Below the pieces are notes generated by a model. The model was not told the DNA's origin and did no database searches. It was given only the letters and a program-made list of their open reading frames with translations. Both the position numbers and the translations under genes were made by a program. DNA of 32,677 nucleotides, taken from Phoronis ovalis. Taxonomy: Eukaryota; Phoronida; Phoronidae. Every line of letters starts with the position of its first letter. The stretch's first letter is position 1. Below, piece after piece: positions 1 through 11,800 of the stretch. Location: NCBI GenBank assembly GCA_028565635.1, contig JAOXYB010023847.1:1-32677 (forward strand), read 5' to 3'.

Positions 1-531
1 TTTCAGAAATTATAAAATCTGAAAAAGGGGGTGTGTACGAATAATGGAGTTGTACGAATTGAGAAGAATTACCGTAGTAACAAAAGTTGTGACAGCTGAA
101 AGATGCTGCCATTATATAAATCACTGGGTCCTTGTTACCTTGGGTAATTTCCTCAGTTTTCTTAATTTGTTCATACATTGTTGTGTGTTACAATTAAAGA
201 ATAATATATTTTAAAATCTACTTAACAATACCTCGGAGACATATCTGTGCTAATATGAGACTTTAATTGGCACAAGATTTGAAACTAATTGAATTAAATT
301 TATAAATCACAAAATTAAAACAGTTGTTCCTGGAGTCAGAATTATAGCTACTTGTACCAACTTGGAGTAGTTTCCTTATTATATTCTCCATTTAATTTTA
401 AGGAATTCCACCAGATGGCAGTAATTTAAAATGAGTATTTAACAACTTGTGTGTCAAGTTGTTGTTTTGAGTTAGATCAACTATTTGGATTGAATGATGT
501 GCTTTGTTTGAACATGCTTATGTCACTGCAA

Positions 532-1003
532 AGTTATTCAAAATGGATATAAACTGTTTTGGCTTCTTGAATAATTTTTCAACTTTTTTGTGAAAATTTA
601 ATCACAAAAGTCAAAATGGCACTTAAAGATAATTTACTGGAAAATGTGCCTGTTTAAATTTTTTGAATATTAGCAATTTTGGACTTTGGCCTGATTTTTA
701 TAAGTTAGCAATAGGCTTGTGACAGATGGCGCACATTGCTTATCGTTTATGACGCAACTGATAATAGCTTTCGACTATTAGGGGGCAGATTAATATTTTT
801 GAAGACTATACACTGTAGCATAATAACTATTTAAAAATGACAATTAATGTAGAAAAACATTTTTTTATACGAAATAGTTACACTGAAAAAATTCAAATAT
901 GCACATTTATCAAATACCTCTACGTGCCATTTTGACTTCTGATTTCAAATTTTCACCAAAAAAAATTGAAAAATGGCACAGTTTTTATCCATTTTGAATA
1001 ACT
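532..1003. repeat. Foldback / MITE-like inverted repeat element, about 470 bp
   Basis: The left arm begins AGTTATTCAAAATGGAT at 532, and the reverse complement of the right end (to 1003) begins AGTTATTCAAAATGGAT as well. Similarity between the arms continues with mismatches and small gaps inward for about 90 bp (to about 623 and 923) and more weakly to about 665 and 880, leaving a loop of roughly 215 bp. No clear target duplication or coding capacity is visible. A non-autonomous DNA transposon remnant is the simplest reading. Confidence 0.65.
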
Positions 1004-1010
1004 CTCTAGT

Positions 1011-1435
1011 TGCAAAATATTGTAAGAGCAAGTCAACAGCTCTCTAATTTTGTGAAAACAAGTGAAGCTCAGGATCACCATAATATACCTATGATTCATT
1101 TGCCTGAATATGTACAGTATGTAAAACATAATTTTGGCTTATATTATAGGAAGCAATGGAACCCATGCCATAATATGTGTTACCGTATACAACGTCAGTG
1201 GAAGATTCCACAATGCCAGGTGAAAGCTGTGAATGTGCTGACAAATGAAGCAGTATTTAGAGGTATGTTACATAGTAGACTTGTCACAATTTTCAGCATG
1301 CTTGGACATACCTACACAGCATATGCCACGGTTCCTTCCCACCTGTCAAATCATATAAATGTGAAATCTGCTGGAGATGCTAACTATTTTGGCTTTGATT
1401 ACATACTGTTTGCTCTGCAGCAGGTTATGGATTAA
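1011..1435 (+). other. Unexplained open reading frame of about 140 codons, no family recognised
   Basis: The frame is open from just after a TAG at 1007-1009 to a TAA at 1433-1435. The first codon that could open it is TTG; the first true ATG is about 27 codons in (near 1091). The translation holds motifs such as KQWNPCHNMCYRIQRQWKIP and SAGDANYFGFDYILF but I recognise no domain, and no matching exon lies nearby. It starts right at the outer edge of the foldback element 532-1003, so it may be decayed transposon or exon debris, or chance. Coding status is doubtful. Confidence 0.2.
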
Positions 1436-1700
1436 TACACAAACACCCAATTTTACCTCTGGATCAAGATTTTGCTTAGTGACATTCAAAAAATAGGTGT
1501 AGTTCAAAATCCAAATGGTTTTGCTGGTGGAAATTGAAAACTTAAAAATTAGAATGAATAAGGATACAAAAAGTTACATAGCCCCAAAAACCAGTGAGAG
1601 ATTAGTAATATTTTCATTTAATGTCGAAATAACTCGCTTTTCCATTATAAGGAAGGGGATGAATTAGTGATGCACTCTCAAAAGGCCCACCTGCACTGCC

Positions 1701-1833
1701 AATAGACTGTTTACATGCACTTGAATCCAAGAATCACAATTTTAGCTTTTGTGATTGATATTTCACAGTATGGAATTGTGGTAACATTATGTTTCTGACC
1801 AGTGGCTCTACCAATTGCAGTAAATAGTCTATT
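1701..1833. repeat. Short MITE with AATAGACT terminal repeats, copy 1
   Basis: The left end reads AATAGACTGTTTACATGCAC and the reverse complement of the right end reads AATAGACTATTTACTGCAAT, giving inverted ends about 14 bp long around a 133-bp unit. The same end sequence bounds the larger element at 12848-13236, which marks a dispersed family in this genome. Confidence 0.55.
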
Positions 1834-3543
1834 CAATCCAAGTGCAATCTTGTAAAATCATGAGGTCCAGTTTTAAACGCTTGTGTAGGCAGCAGTCTGT
1901 TCCAGTAAAGATAAATAAATTACTGAACAAACATTTATGGCAAAACTAAGATTCTGACTGTATGCTCAATATGATGAAGATAAAATGGAGATGGAATACC
2001 AGTTTTGCTAGTATTTTTAGCACATCCACAGCCACCATGAATTATTCTTCTATAGCCTACAAATCAGATACTTGTTTATGCACTTGATTATGCTATGATT
2101 ACAGTCAAATTTGTCTGTTTCAAATGTTTCGCTTTTATTATTGTAGGAACAAGCCTGCGGATGTTACTAGACCCTTTAAATTATGTTGCAATTCTACTGT
2201 GAAAGGCTTCAAAACGTTGCTTGTTTAGGGCCATTTGATGTTATCATATGGAAATGTATTGGTGACACATGGTTTACACAGATCAGTTTTTGAAGCACAT
2301 GTGACCAGTAAAAGACTTACGGCATGATATGCTGCTACCTCTACCTTTGCTATATTGCTGAAGTTGACTTGCACTATATGGGACCACATGTATTTGTCAA
2401 GATGGTAGATTCCTGATGATATCTGCTGCTACATGTCCATATATTGTAATATTCAGCCTTATTGTTACTATAAATGTAGCAGATACTCCTTAAAGGAAGT
2501 TTTAAAATTTCTTGAAACAGATACATTATTTGTACACACATCGTGGAGCCACTGGTACCCAAATCCATAAACTTCCCAGTATGCAGCATTTTGTGATTGA
2601 ATCACCCAACTGCATCATTGTTCCTGGTTATATATGTCGATTTTTTACCAAGTTATGGTAATGGTCTGTTGGTGTTGATAAAACTCAGGGTGTGAAATTT
2701 CTAGTAAAAGTACATAATATATTTGAAAAACTTTAAAATCTATTTCTTGAAATTCTTACAGTTCCTCACACAAGATGTATCGTCTAAGAGATTTTGCAAT
2801 AATTGCATTTCCTAAGTAAATTAAATGGCAATAGTAACACAAAATATAAAGTTGTCCATTTTTTATGTCAAATTTAGGTTTTTTGTAAAATAGTAATAAT
2901 TGTTATGGAGTTATTTTAGCATTTTCATTCAGTAAGCAATAAATGTTTTTGTTTCAAATTTTTTTAAATATTTTTATAATATTACTACTGTTTACAATGA
3001 AGTGTGGCATCGTGGTATGTGTAATATACCCTTGATTGATTTTGCTAGTTATGATGGAATAAATAACAATATCATGGGTTGCATCTGACAGAAAATAGGT
3101 ACTCACCACCAGGGGCTATGGAAGCAGCACCTAACGTTTAACAGTCCGTGTATGGGCGAATGGATATAAAAAGTGTGGAGAACAGAATTTGTGTCATTAT
3201 ATTGAGAAATGGACATCTAGTGATCATTGTAACCATGATTTCAGAGGCGCTCTATATGCCTGGACATTTGAAATCCAGACTTTGTTTACTAACAATTGCA
3301 TAGAAATACCAACAGGAAGTGAGCACTGTTTTCCTCCCGGCAGATTACTGAGATTTGGATGGCCCAATTTTGTCATAATTTTAGCCAGTGGTTCAGCTGC
3401 TAATCTTTGAGTAGGCTCGAGTCTATACACAGGTGGATGCAAAACTATTGCTGAAATTTTGTCATGTTGTTGCAAACAGTAGTAAAATATCTTATGCTGT
3501 CATTGTATCATGTGACCTTCCAATGAAGATACTGGCATGTGGC

Positions 3544-4388
3544 CTACTGTTGATCTCATAATCGAAATTCTGTAATAACTTTGGGGAAAACAATTTCGAG
3601 GCAGATGAATTAAAGTGAAAACGGTGCCACCACCTAGTGTAGAATGTGCTATTTTGAATTTTTCAAATGCTCACTTTTTTATGAAAAATATTTAAAGGTT
3701 TGGATGGATATTTAGCATAGAAAACAAATATTCTCACTAGATGTCGCAAAAAATTATTAGGAGGGTAGTCAGAAGAGCTTATGCACAGGGACAATGTCAA
3801 AACTTACGAACTAAGCAGAATCACTATATGATGATTATCAGTTTTTCTATGCGACGTGTAAAACATTGCCAAAACATTCCATTGTTTGAGCTGGGAGTTT
3901 CTTTTCCACATTTCCCAAGTGTAAATATGTTTGTATGTTTTTCCTACTCGTGAAGTTTCAAAATATTATTTTATAACGTTTGTTATAATCTGATAGTTTA
4001 GTTTTCAGCGGCATGCTTCTTGCTACCCTTTGGGAGTGTCCCTTAGTGAAGTTCGTGTTACGCAAGTGCCAGACAAAAGATCCTTTACACGGGTAGTGGT
4101 ACCTGTCAATTGATATGCAAATTACCATCGTTATCCTTCAGTGTTTCCCTTGTAAAGCGAATGCGACGACATCTAGCGAGATACTAATTTTCTAGGTTGA
4201 TTTTACATCCGTTTTTTAAACATATTTCATAAAAAAATGGGCATTTGAAAAATTCAAAATACCACATTCTACATTAGGTGGTATCTCCGTTTTCACTTTT
4301 ATTCGGGTGCTTTGAAGGAAATTATGTGTTTCCCAAAAGTTATTGCGGAATTTCGATTATTTATACATAATGAGATCAACAGTAGTAC
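3544..4388. repeat. Large foldback element with arms of about 200 bp
   Basis: The left arm (3544 to about 3750) begins CTACTGTTGATCTCAT; the reverse complement of the right arm (about 4162 to 4388) begins with the same 16 bases. The arms then share AATCGAAATTC, AAGTGAAAACGG, TAGAATGTG, TTTTGAATTTTTCAAATGC and CTAGATGTCG in the same order with small gaps. The loop is about 410 bp and has only a 70-codon chance frame. This is a foldback or MITE-type element; weak similarity to the 532-1003 element (AATGTGC followed by TTT and AATTTTT) hints at a related family. Confidence 0.7.
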
Positions 4389-5757
4389 AACATTAATGCA
4401 GAAAAAAGGCAAGTGTATTACATGTACATTAAATTCTTATTTTATTTATTTGAGCACATTTTTTCATAACAATTTGATATGATATGAACTAAAAATTTGA
4501 CAAACTTACTTGTAAATACACTTATTCTGGACAGTATTTTATTCATTTTTTAATTAATTAGTGGTGTCCAATCAGGAGTAGAAAAGCTGCACATATGCTT
4601 AAAGACTGGATCGTCTCTGGATAATTTCAAACTGCTTCATGTTACCTTAATACACATCAGATCCATTTGAACTTCAGAATGTGGTGTCATAAACCAAAAG
4701 CCAATGCACTATGCAGAAGTGGCACACTTGAGTCATATAATGATGCACTAATATACATCCACTAATAAATACATCGCCTGAATAACAAAAACTAAGCTTG
4801 CCCACGTACTTAAGGCCATCAATCAATAGACCTTACTTCAGCATCTTTATTTTTAATTTGAATTTTAACAAGTTTAGGGCTGTATCACTAAAAATTATCT
4901 ACCTAGTAAGTCGAGTTATTCCCCCCACACAATATAAACTAGCTTGCTAATGTTTGGTAACTTTTCTAACCCCTTTCACTCCGGTATTGAAATTTTATAC
5001 AAAACCTTACCCCAACAATTATAATTCAGGTCCCACCTCGATAATTTTTAAGGGAACAGTGCTTCACTTGTAACTGTGCAAAACAATATAAAGAATATGT
5101 ACTGAGATTAGGTAAAGCAGACGTATGCTTCACATATAGCAGTGTATTTATACATACATGTCCTGCTAATTGTGTTGATGTCAGTTTCGCTGAAATTCCG
5201 ACTCTTGACATAAATGGTTCCTTCATAAAATACATCTTAAAACAATAAATAATTTTCTATAACTGATTCAGAAAGCTATATACAAAACTGGCCTCCAAGT
5301 TTAAATAGTTAGCACAGATTGGTCACACTTTATCACATTTCATGCTAACTTCCTGAACTTATTCATGGTATGTTAAATTATTCACTTTGGTGTTAAAGCA
5401 TTTAGCATATAGGTTATCATAATATACAGCCATAATTATTCTTGCTAAAGATAATACCTGTTACGTTTCATTCACACGAGTCCTTCCAAAAAAAGAAGCC
5501 ATGGTTCATAAATAGCGGAAGACACTGGTACATTGCAAAAACTTACTGTTGATAATATAAAGAAGTACCACAATCTTATCCTTTGATTTTAACTCTGTAT
5601 CTTTAACCACCTTAATTTATCTGTAAATATGAGTATGTATAATTATATAAATTGAATATTTGCCTAAATAGCAAATACACAATTACATTTTTATCTTTGT
5701 TTGGTTTAAAATTTTGTGTGCCTTTAATTTATATTAAGTCAACAGCAGAGATATGCA

Positions 5758-5763
5758 TTTATT
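5758..5763 (-). terminator. Candidate poly(A) signal of NRBP
   Basis: TTTATT on the plus strand reads AATAAA on the minus strand, about 110 nt after the NRBP stop codon. Further minus-strand AATAAA hexamers lie near 4847 and 4441, so the true 3' end, and with it a 3' UTR of 0.1 to 1.4 kb, cannot be fixed from sequence alone. Confidence 0.4.
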
Positions 5764-5873
5764 AGATAAAATCCCAACTGCAGTAATTTAGCAATTTCTA
5801 AATTAAATGAAGGCTGTACATCCTTTGGATAAGAATTTGGCCTTATCTTGCCTTCAAACGTTTTGGCAACCCT

Positions 5874-8800
5874 TTAAGCATTAGTTGTTACTACCAGCTG
5901 CGCTGGGGGAGGATTCTGGTTACGTTTTTCTATGCTTTCTTTTATCATAGAGGCTACATTGTCCTTGTCAATCTGAAAAATACAAATAGAAACGTACAGA
6001 GATAACTGCAATAAAATTAGCATAACACCATACAAGACAGAACTGAAAGTGTAATTTATATTATTTTCTATTCTTCTGTGGAAATATGCTTTAGCCCTTT
6101 TAAGCTCCTTCATTAGAGATATCAAACAGCAGCCATTATTGTATATACACACAGTTATTCAAGGCATTATTTATTCATGACACATTACAAATTTTCACTC
6201 TGAGTGCATCCATTCCAAAGCAAACAAAAATTGACATGTCTCCCGGGGATAATGCAAGTTTTCCCAATATCACAGTTCAAGCTTTAATTTTAATTATTAA
6301 AGTAAGTAAAATTAATTGCAAGTGACACTTTCAGATATTATGTGACATACCTCATTGATAAATCCATAAGAGACTAATTCATTGGCAAGATTAAAAGGTG
6401 AATCCTCTTCACTGAAGTCACACATTAACTGGCGATTCATTTTATCATCCATTCGCAGTAAAATTGTCATCTAGGAAAACAATCATCACTTTACACATTA
6501 TAGCACTAACATTTGATATCCACATAATACATCAGACGGCAATTTTCTTGGTCGTATTTTAATATGGTTAGCCTATTTTCTAGTAGGTCTATATTTTGTA
6601 TGTTTTTATATCACATGTTGTTAATATCTAACTTCTTAAATAAATACACTTTGCAACTATTAATGAACTAGTGAACTTTTCAAATGGAATAACATCTAAC
6701 AATAAATAGTACACTGTAATCATAGTGAACAAGCGCAAAATAAATAATGTCACCAGATCTACAAAAATTGTGAATTTTGTTGATTTTGCACTTTAATTAA
6801 TTGGCAAACCCGATTTATAATGACACGTTATGTATACCTGTAAAGTAGATGAAGCACCTTCTTCTTTTTTTGTAACAGTAACTCTACAGGACATATTGAC
6901 AACTTTTCTTAATTCTACATCAGCAGGTTCTGGGGTTTCTGATTTTACAGATTCAGCCACCTCGGGGGAAGCTGCCCTAGGCCTGCTGGGCTGAGCATGC
7001 GAGATGGCAAACGCTGTTAAAGGGTAAATTCCATTTCTATAAATATAATATTTCTTTCATAAAATGTTACTTTACAAATCCCACTGAAGAGTCAACATTT
7101 ATAAACATCAAGCTATTATTATTTTGTATGTTTTAATAAAATAGCATTTAATTAATCATGCAATTAAAGCTATTAAAAAAATATGTTAGAATAAAATTCC
7201 ACCTATTAGACATACATCGATAACCAAATCTACATTTTATTCAACTTATGAAACTTGGTGCTTTTTACAAAAAATATTTTAATACAAACACAGTTCAAAC
7301 ATTGCAGTTACCTACTATTGTACTTGTAGAATAGTACTTACAAGAGAAAAGAATACATATAAGAGAAAAGAAACATATATAAAAGATACAATTTAATATT
7401 TAGTATGGAAAACTATTTAGCATACCTAACATCTTCTAAAAATTTTTCCAACTCCAGAGCAGGCACTTGACTAAATCTAAAATAACAGCAATATCAATCT
7501 TACAATACATTTTTTATTACAGGCCACTCTCATAAAAAAATTTTAACATACTACTTTTATTTAGCATTTATTTCCAGTTCATCTCCTGTTGTGATTTGCT
7601 TTTAAATAATGAGAATCACTCATTTCAGTAAATTGATAAAACTATCTCAGTCAGAAATGAAAAGTCAAAATGTACAATCATGGGAGATAATCAATTAAAA
7701 GGACATTTTCTCAGATGTGCATTAGGAAAGGATCAGATTCAGCCATATCATGAAAACTTACATCCACTGCAGAGCTTCACGACTACCATGTGAACCAATA
7801 GAAGCTATCACAGTGTCTGGAGCTACCTTAAAGCGGTATGCATTATCAGTCATATTTTCCGGTAAAATACCTGAAAATAAATGATCCACGTATCAGAACC
7901 GAATTAAGAATAAAACATCTCCAATTTCAAGGAATAAATGCTGCCATGTTTTAGGGCCATACAAAATCAACATAATATATTTTGCCTCTGACAGCAATAA
8001 AAGTTTGAATAACAAGAACCAAACTTCTTTTACTTACTTGCATGTTCTACAAAGTTATGAGCAGCTAATAGTTTGAGAGAATGGACCTCAAATAATACTC
8101 TGTGGAATAATAACTTTCTTGCTGTTGGTCGCTGATTAGGATCTTTGTTTAAACACCATTCAATGAAATCCTAGAAAATATGAATACGCGTAACAGACGT
8201 GAAAATTCATACATACTTGAGGATTTGGCAAGTAATTTATCAAACTTACATTCAGCAAAATACTGTATCTGAGACAGCAGACTTTTATTTGTTAGCGAGT
8301 TTTTTGTGAGGAAGGTAAAATATAATGTTTTTCACACTGCTTGAAAGTAAAATTCAATGATTCCCTAACACAAAAATAAAATAAAACCCTTTCACACCTG
8401 TAGGAAATTAAGTCAGCTCCCTGTACCTCTACATACATGCAAGTACCTGAATAGGCTGAATGGTCACTATTTGGAAATTATGCCAGGTATATAACAATTC
8501 TTGTTGCATGAATGATCTACTCTGTGCTTTGGAACCTTACAGAATTTGGAATTCTCTGATTCCCCAGTGATACCCTGACAGACTTAGCTGGTGAATTCAG
8601 AAAAATCTTAGTACCTTTCACAAACCAGTATTTAGAACTTTATTGGAAGAGAGCATATCTTGGAAACCTACTGTCACGTGCAATGTAAAATGTTGAAATA
8701 TTAACAAGGTACAATGAAATAAATTCATATAAGAAATAAATATGGAAGCATACAAGGCTACAATCACAATGTGTTTCTTGCAATGAGAAATTAAAAGATT

Positions 8801-11800
8801 TGTTTTTATATTTTAATACTAACCCTTTGAGCTTTGTCTTCTATAGATTGTAGTGTTTTTTGTACAGATTCTTCGGTTACTTGTTTCCCCGAGTCACCAT
8901 TGCCTTGTATTTCTAGAACTGCCATTTCTAATGCACACATACCAAAAGAATAAATATCTACCGCTGTTGTCACTGAGGGAGTTCCTAAAGACAATAACAA
9001 ATAGTTCAGAAAATAACAGCAGAATGTAACTGGAAATGTTCAAAACCCCAAACAATCAATGTTAGTTATACAATTTCATTTGCACACTACATCTTCACAT
9101 TTTACAATGCAGTGAAACGTTAAACCAAAAAATTCAGATTTCACAACCAAAATAACTAGTGAAATACATTTTTAATAGACATGGTATACAAAAGGTAAAG
9201 ATAGTGGTCTATTCTTACCACAGATATTAAACTTGTAAGATACCTTCTATTGCTAATTTTTATATTATGTTTAATATACATTATAAATAATAATAATAAC
9301 ATTATATGCCATTTTTCTGACTTTATTGCATATTATACTATCTCTGTTTTGAAAAAAATATCAGCATCTACTTGTATTTGCTATAACTGTAAGAAATACA
9401 AATAAAGTAACGAATTAGAATCCCGATACTGTGAATAACTGATTAAATTTATGCTGTGTTATGTTATATTATATAGCTTTGCTCACCTACATACTCTGGA
9501 GCAATGTAATGCATATTTTTGACTTCATGCATTGTTTTGACATGACGGTGGATAGCATCTGGTGCCACTGGAAAATAAACAGACATTGTCACTTCAAAGA
9601 ATTAGTATAACGCAAACACACGTGGAGACTACTATCCATCTAAAACGTATAATTAAAAGAATTTTCGCAACAATTTTGGAAAAGTAAATACTCCAAAACA
9701 CAAATGACAGGTACATAATATCAATATATTTCAAAGGCTTCCAATACCTATTTGTTTGGCAAAATGTGTTAAATGTAATATGAATGAGAATGCTTAGCAA
9801 GTTGAACCACACTTAAAATGTGAATCTAAGTAAGCAATCTGTTTGCTATGTAAAAATTCTATTCAAAATGACTAGCATTTCTTGGCATGAAATATCAGGT
9901 ATCTAATTGATTTCAACTTTGCTATAGGTGTTTCAGAATAAAATATTTTTTTCTCAAAATTATTGTGAATTTTTTTTTTATACATTATAGGATGAATAGT
10001 ATCTGCTGTTAACACAAAGCTTTCACTGCATTGCAAGCTTTACCATCACTGCTCCTAGTGTTGCAGACATCATGTGGTCACTTACCTTGGTGCCAGTAGT
10101 CAGGCGATGCATGACCATAAGACAGCTGAGCACAAACTGCAAACGTAACTACATTTATAAATGTATATAGGGGCTGTTCCAGTAGAATAAGTATCATGTG
10201 GATAGGTGCATCTACAAAATTTCCCTCCTCCCGCCTCAAGTCAAACAATTTTCACTCCCCTTTCCTTACAATTAGCATTAAACACACAAACTTATCAGTA
10301 TACACACCTCTCCTCCAGTTACAATAACTTCCATGTCCCTTCATTTCTTACTTTTAATAGAACAGCCCTAATAATTATCACATATGGACAACCACAGGTT
10401 CAACTTTTTAAAATAAAGGACTAGTATTCTTTTGTTCGTAAGAATTATAATATTGTTACCTTACCTGAACCAATTTTGATGAGCCCATTGTGTTGTATAA
10501 ATATTGTATCACATGTCAGATTACCATGGATAATAGGAGGGTCACAGGAATGCAAATAGCTGAAACAATGAGTATACTAATATTAGCAACAGCAAGATTA
10601 TTAACTTTTTCTCAATATTACCAGAATGGACAATTAATTCTTACTTGAAACTTGAAAGTTAATAAAACAACTTGAACTATTTTCAAGGACTAATTGCTAC
10701 ACACCAAACTGCAAGTCCTTTAGATAATGCAGCTCGCAAAGTTATCTTGTATTGATAACAGGACAAAGCACAATGTGTACCGAAACATGGATTTCATCCC
10801 TTTAAAGTTTTGGCACTCACCTTAAAGCTGACAGTATCTGTGTACACCATCTTTTCCAAGACTGAAAATAATAAAGCAAATGGTACCAAAATTTGTTTTC
10901 AAAACAATACAAGACAAACGGAAGTAGATTCTTAAACTGAGCTCGATAGTTTATCCGTTCAACTAACCTTCAGCATTTTATTATTTTTCTTTGTTTTCTT
11001 GAGAAACTGTTTTAGTGATCCAGAAGACATGTATTCTGTGATGAAAATTACCTTTAAAAAAATCAAACATAAATAACATATTTTATTTAATATTGAGTTT
11101 TCTATCATATCAGCATACTTATGTACTATTAGCTTTAATACCTACAAGTATCCCAAACATCGTTAACCCAAGGTCCTTTTCGATTGCATTTTCTGAATTT
11201 CACAATTAGGAGGTGGTTTAAGTTAGCATTTGCACAATATAAAAGAGCATAAAGTTGTAGTCACTCTTAGAAATGTAAATGAAATCATGTCAATAAATAA
11301 ATAAAGTGATTTTTGGAAGAAATTCAATGTCTTTGAATGCAATGAAAATTATGTTAGTCTCCAAAACTCACATTTACCTTCAATCTCCACCTGGTGGATG
11401 GAATCTAAAACTGTAACTAAATATTTGCTAATCCTGTTAGAAAAACTATACTTGCACCAAGTCAGAGGCTATATGAACTTGCATGTGCCCCTTCAATCAG
11501 TAAAACATCATTTAGGTAAATGTTGTTCTGATTTTTCCTTTCAAAAGCATTAACATGTTACTTACCCTTGGTTTATCACTTTTGCTGTCTGCCCAGTATT
11601 TATGGAACTTGACTATATTAACATGCTCTAGCTGTATTAAATTGTCAAAGACTTGTTTTATTTTGTCCTAAAAGCATAAAATAAAATAATATCCCATGTG
11701 CAAACATTTTTCTGCAAGATATGTGCCTGAAGAGAACTGTCACCTAAAATTACCAATCTCTAATATTGCACACATTTTTAAATGGACCTACACAGGAACT

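Larger units (their letters stand above)
1..5873. other. Gene-poor flank downstream of NRBP
   Basis: No exon of a recognisable protein was found on either strand in this 5.9 kb. It contains foldback structures at 532-1003, 1701-1833 and 3544-4388 and an unexplained open frame at 1011-1435. The part nearest NRBP (about 4400-5873) is probably its 3' UTR and flank. The other open frames are short, have no conserved motif and no convincing splice partners. Confidence 0.6.

Noticed and set aside
3189-3475. Overlapping plus and minus frames of 73 and 83 codons
   Set aside because: Neither shows domain-like features or splice partners; the two overlap on opposite strands in a slightly less AT-rich patch.
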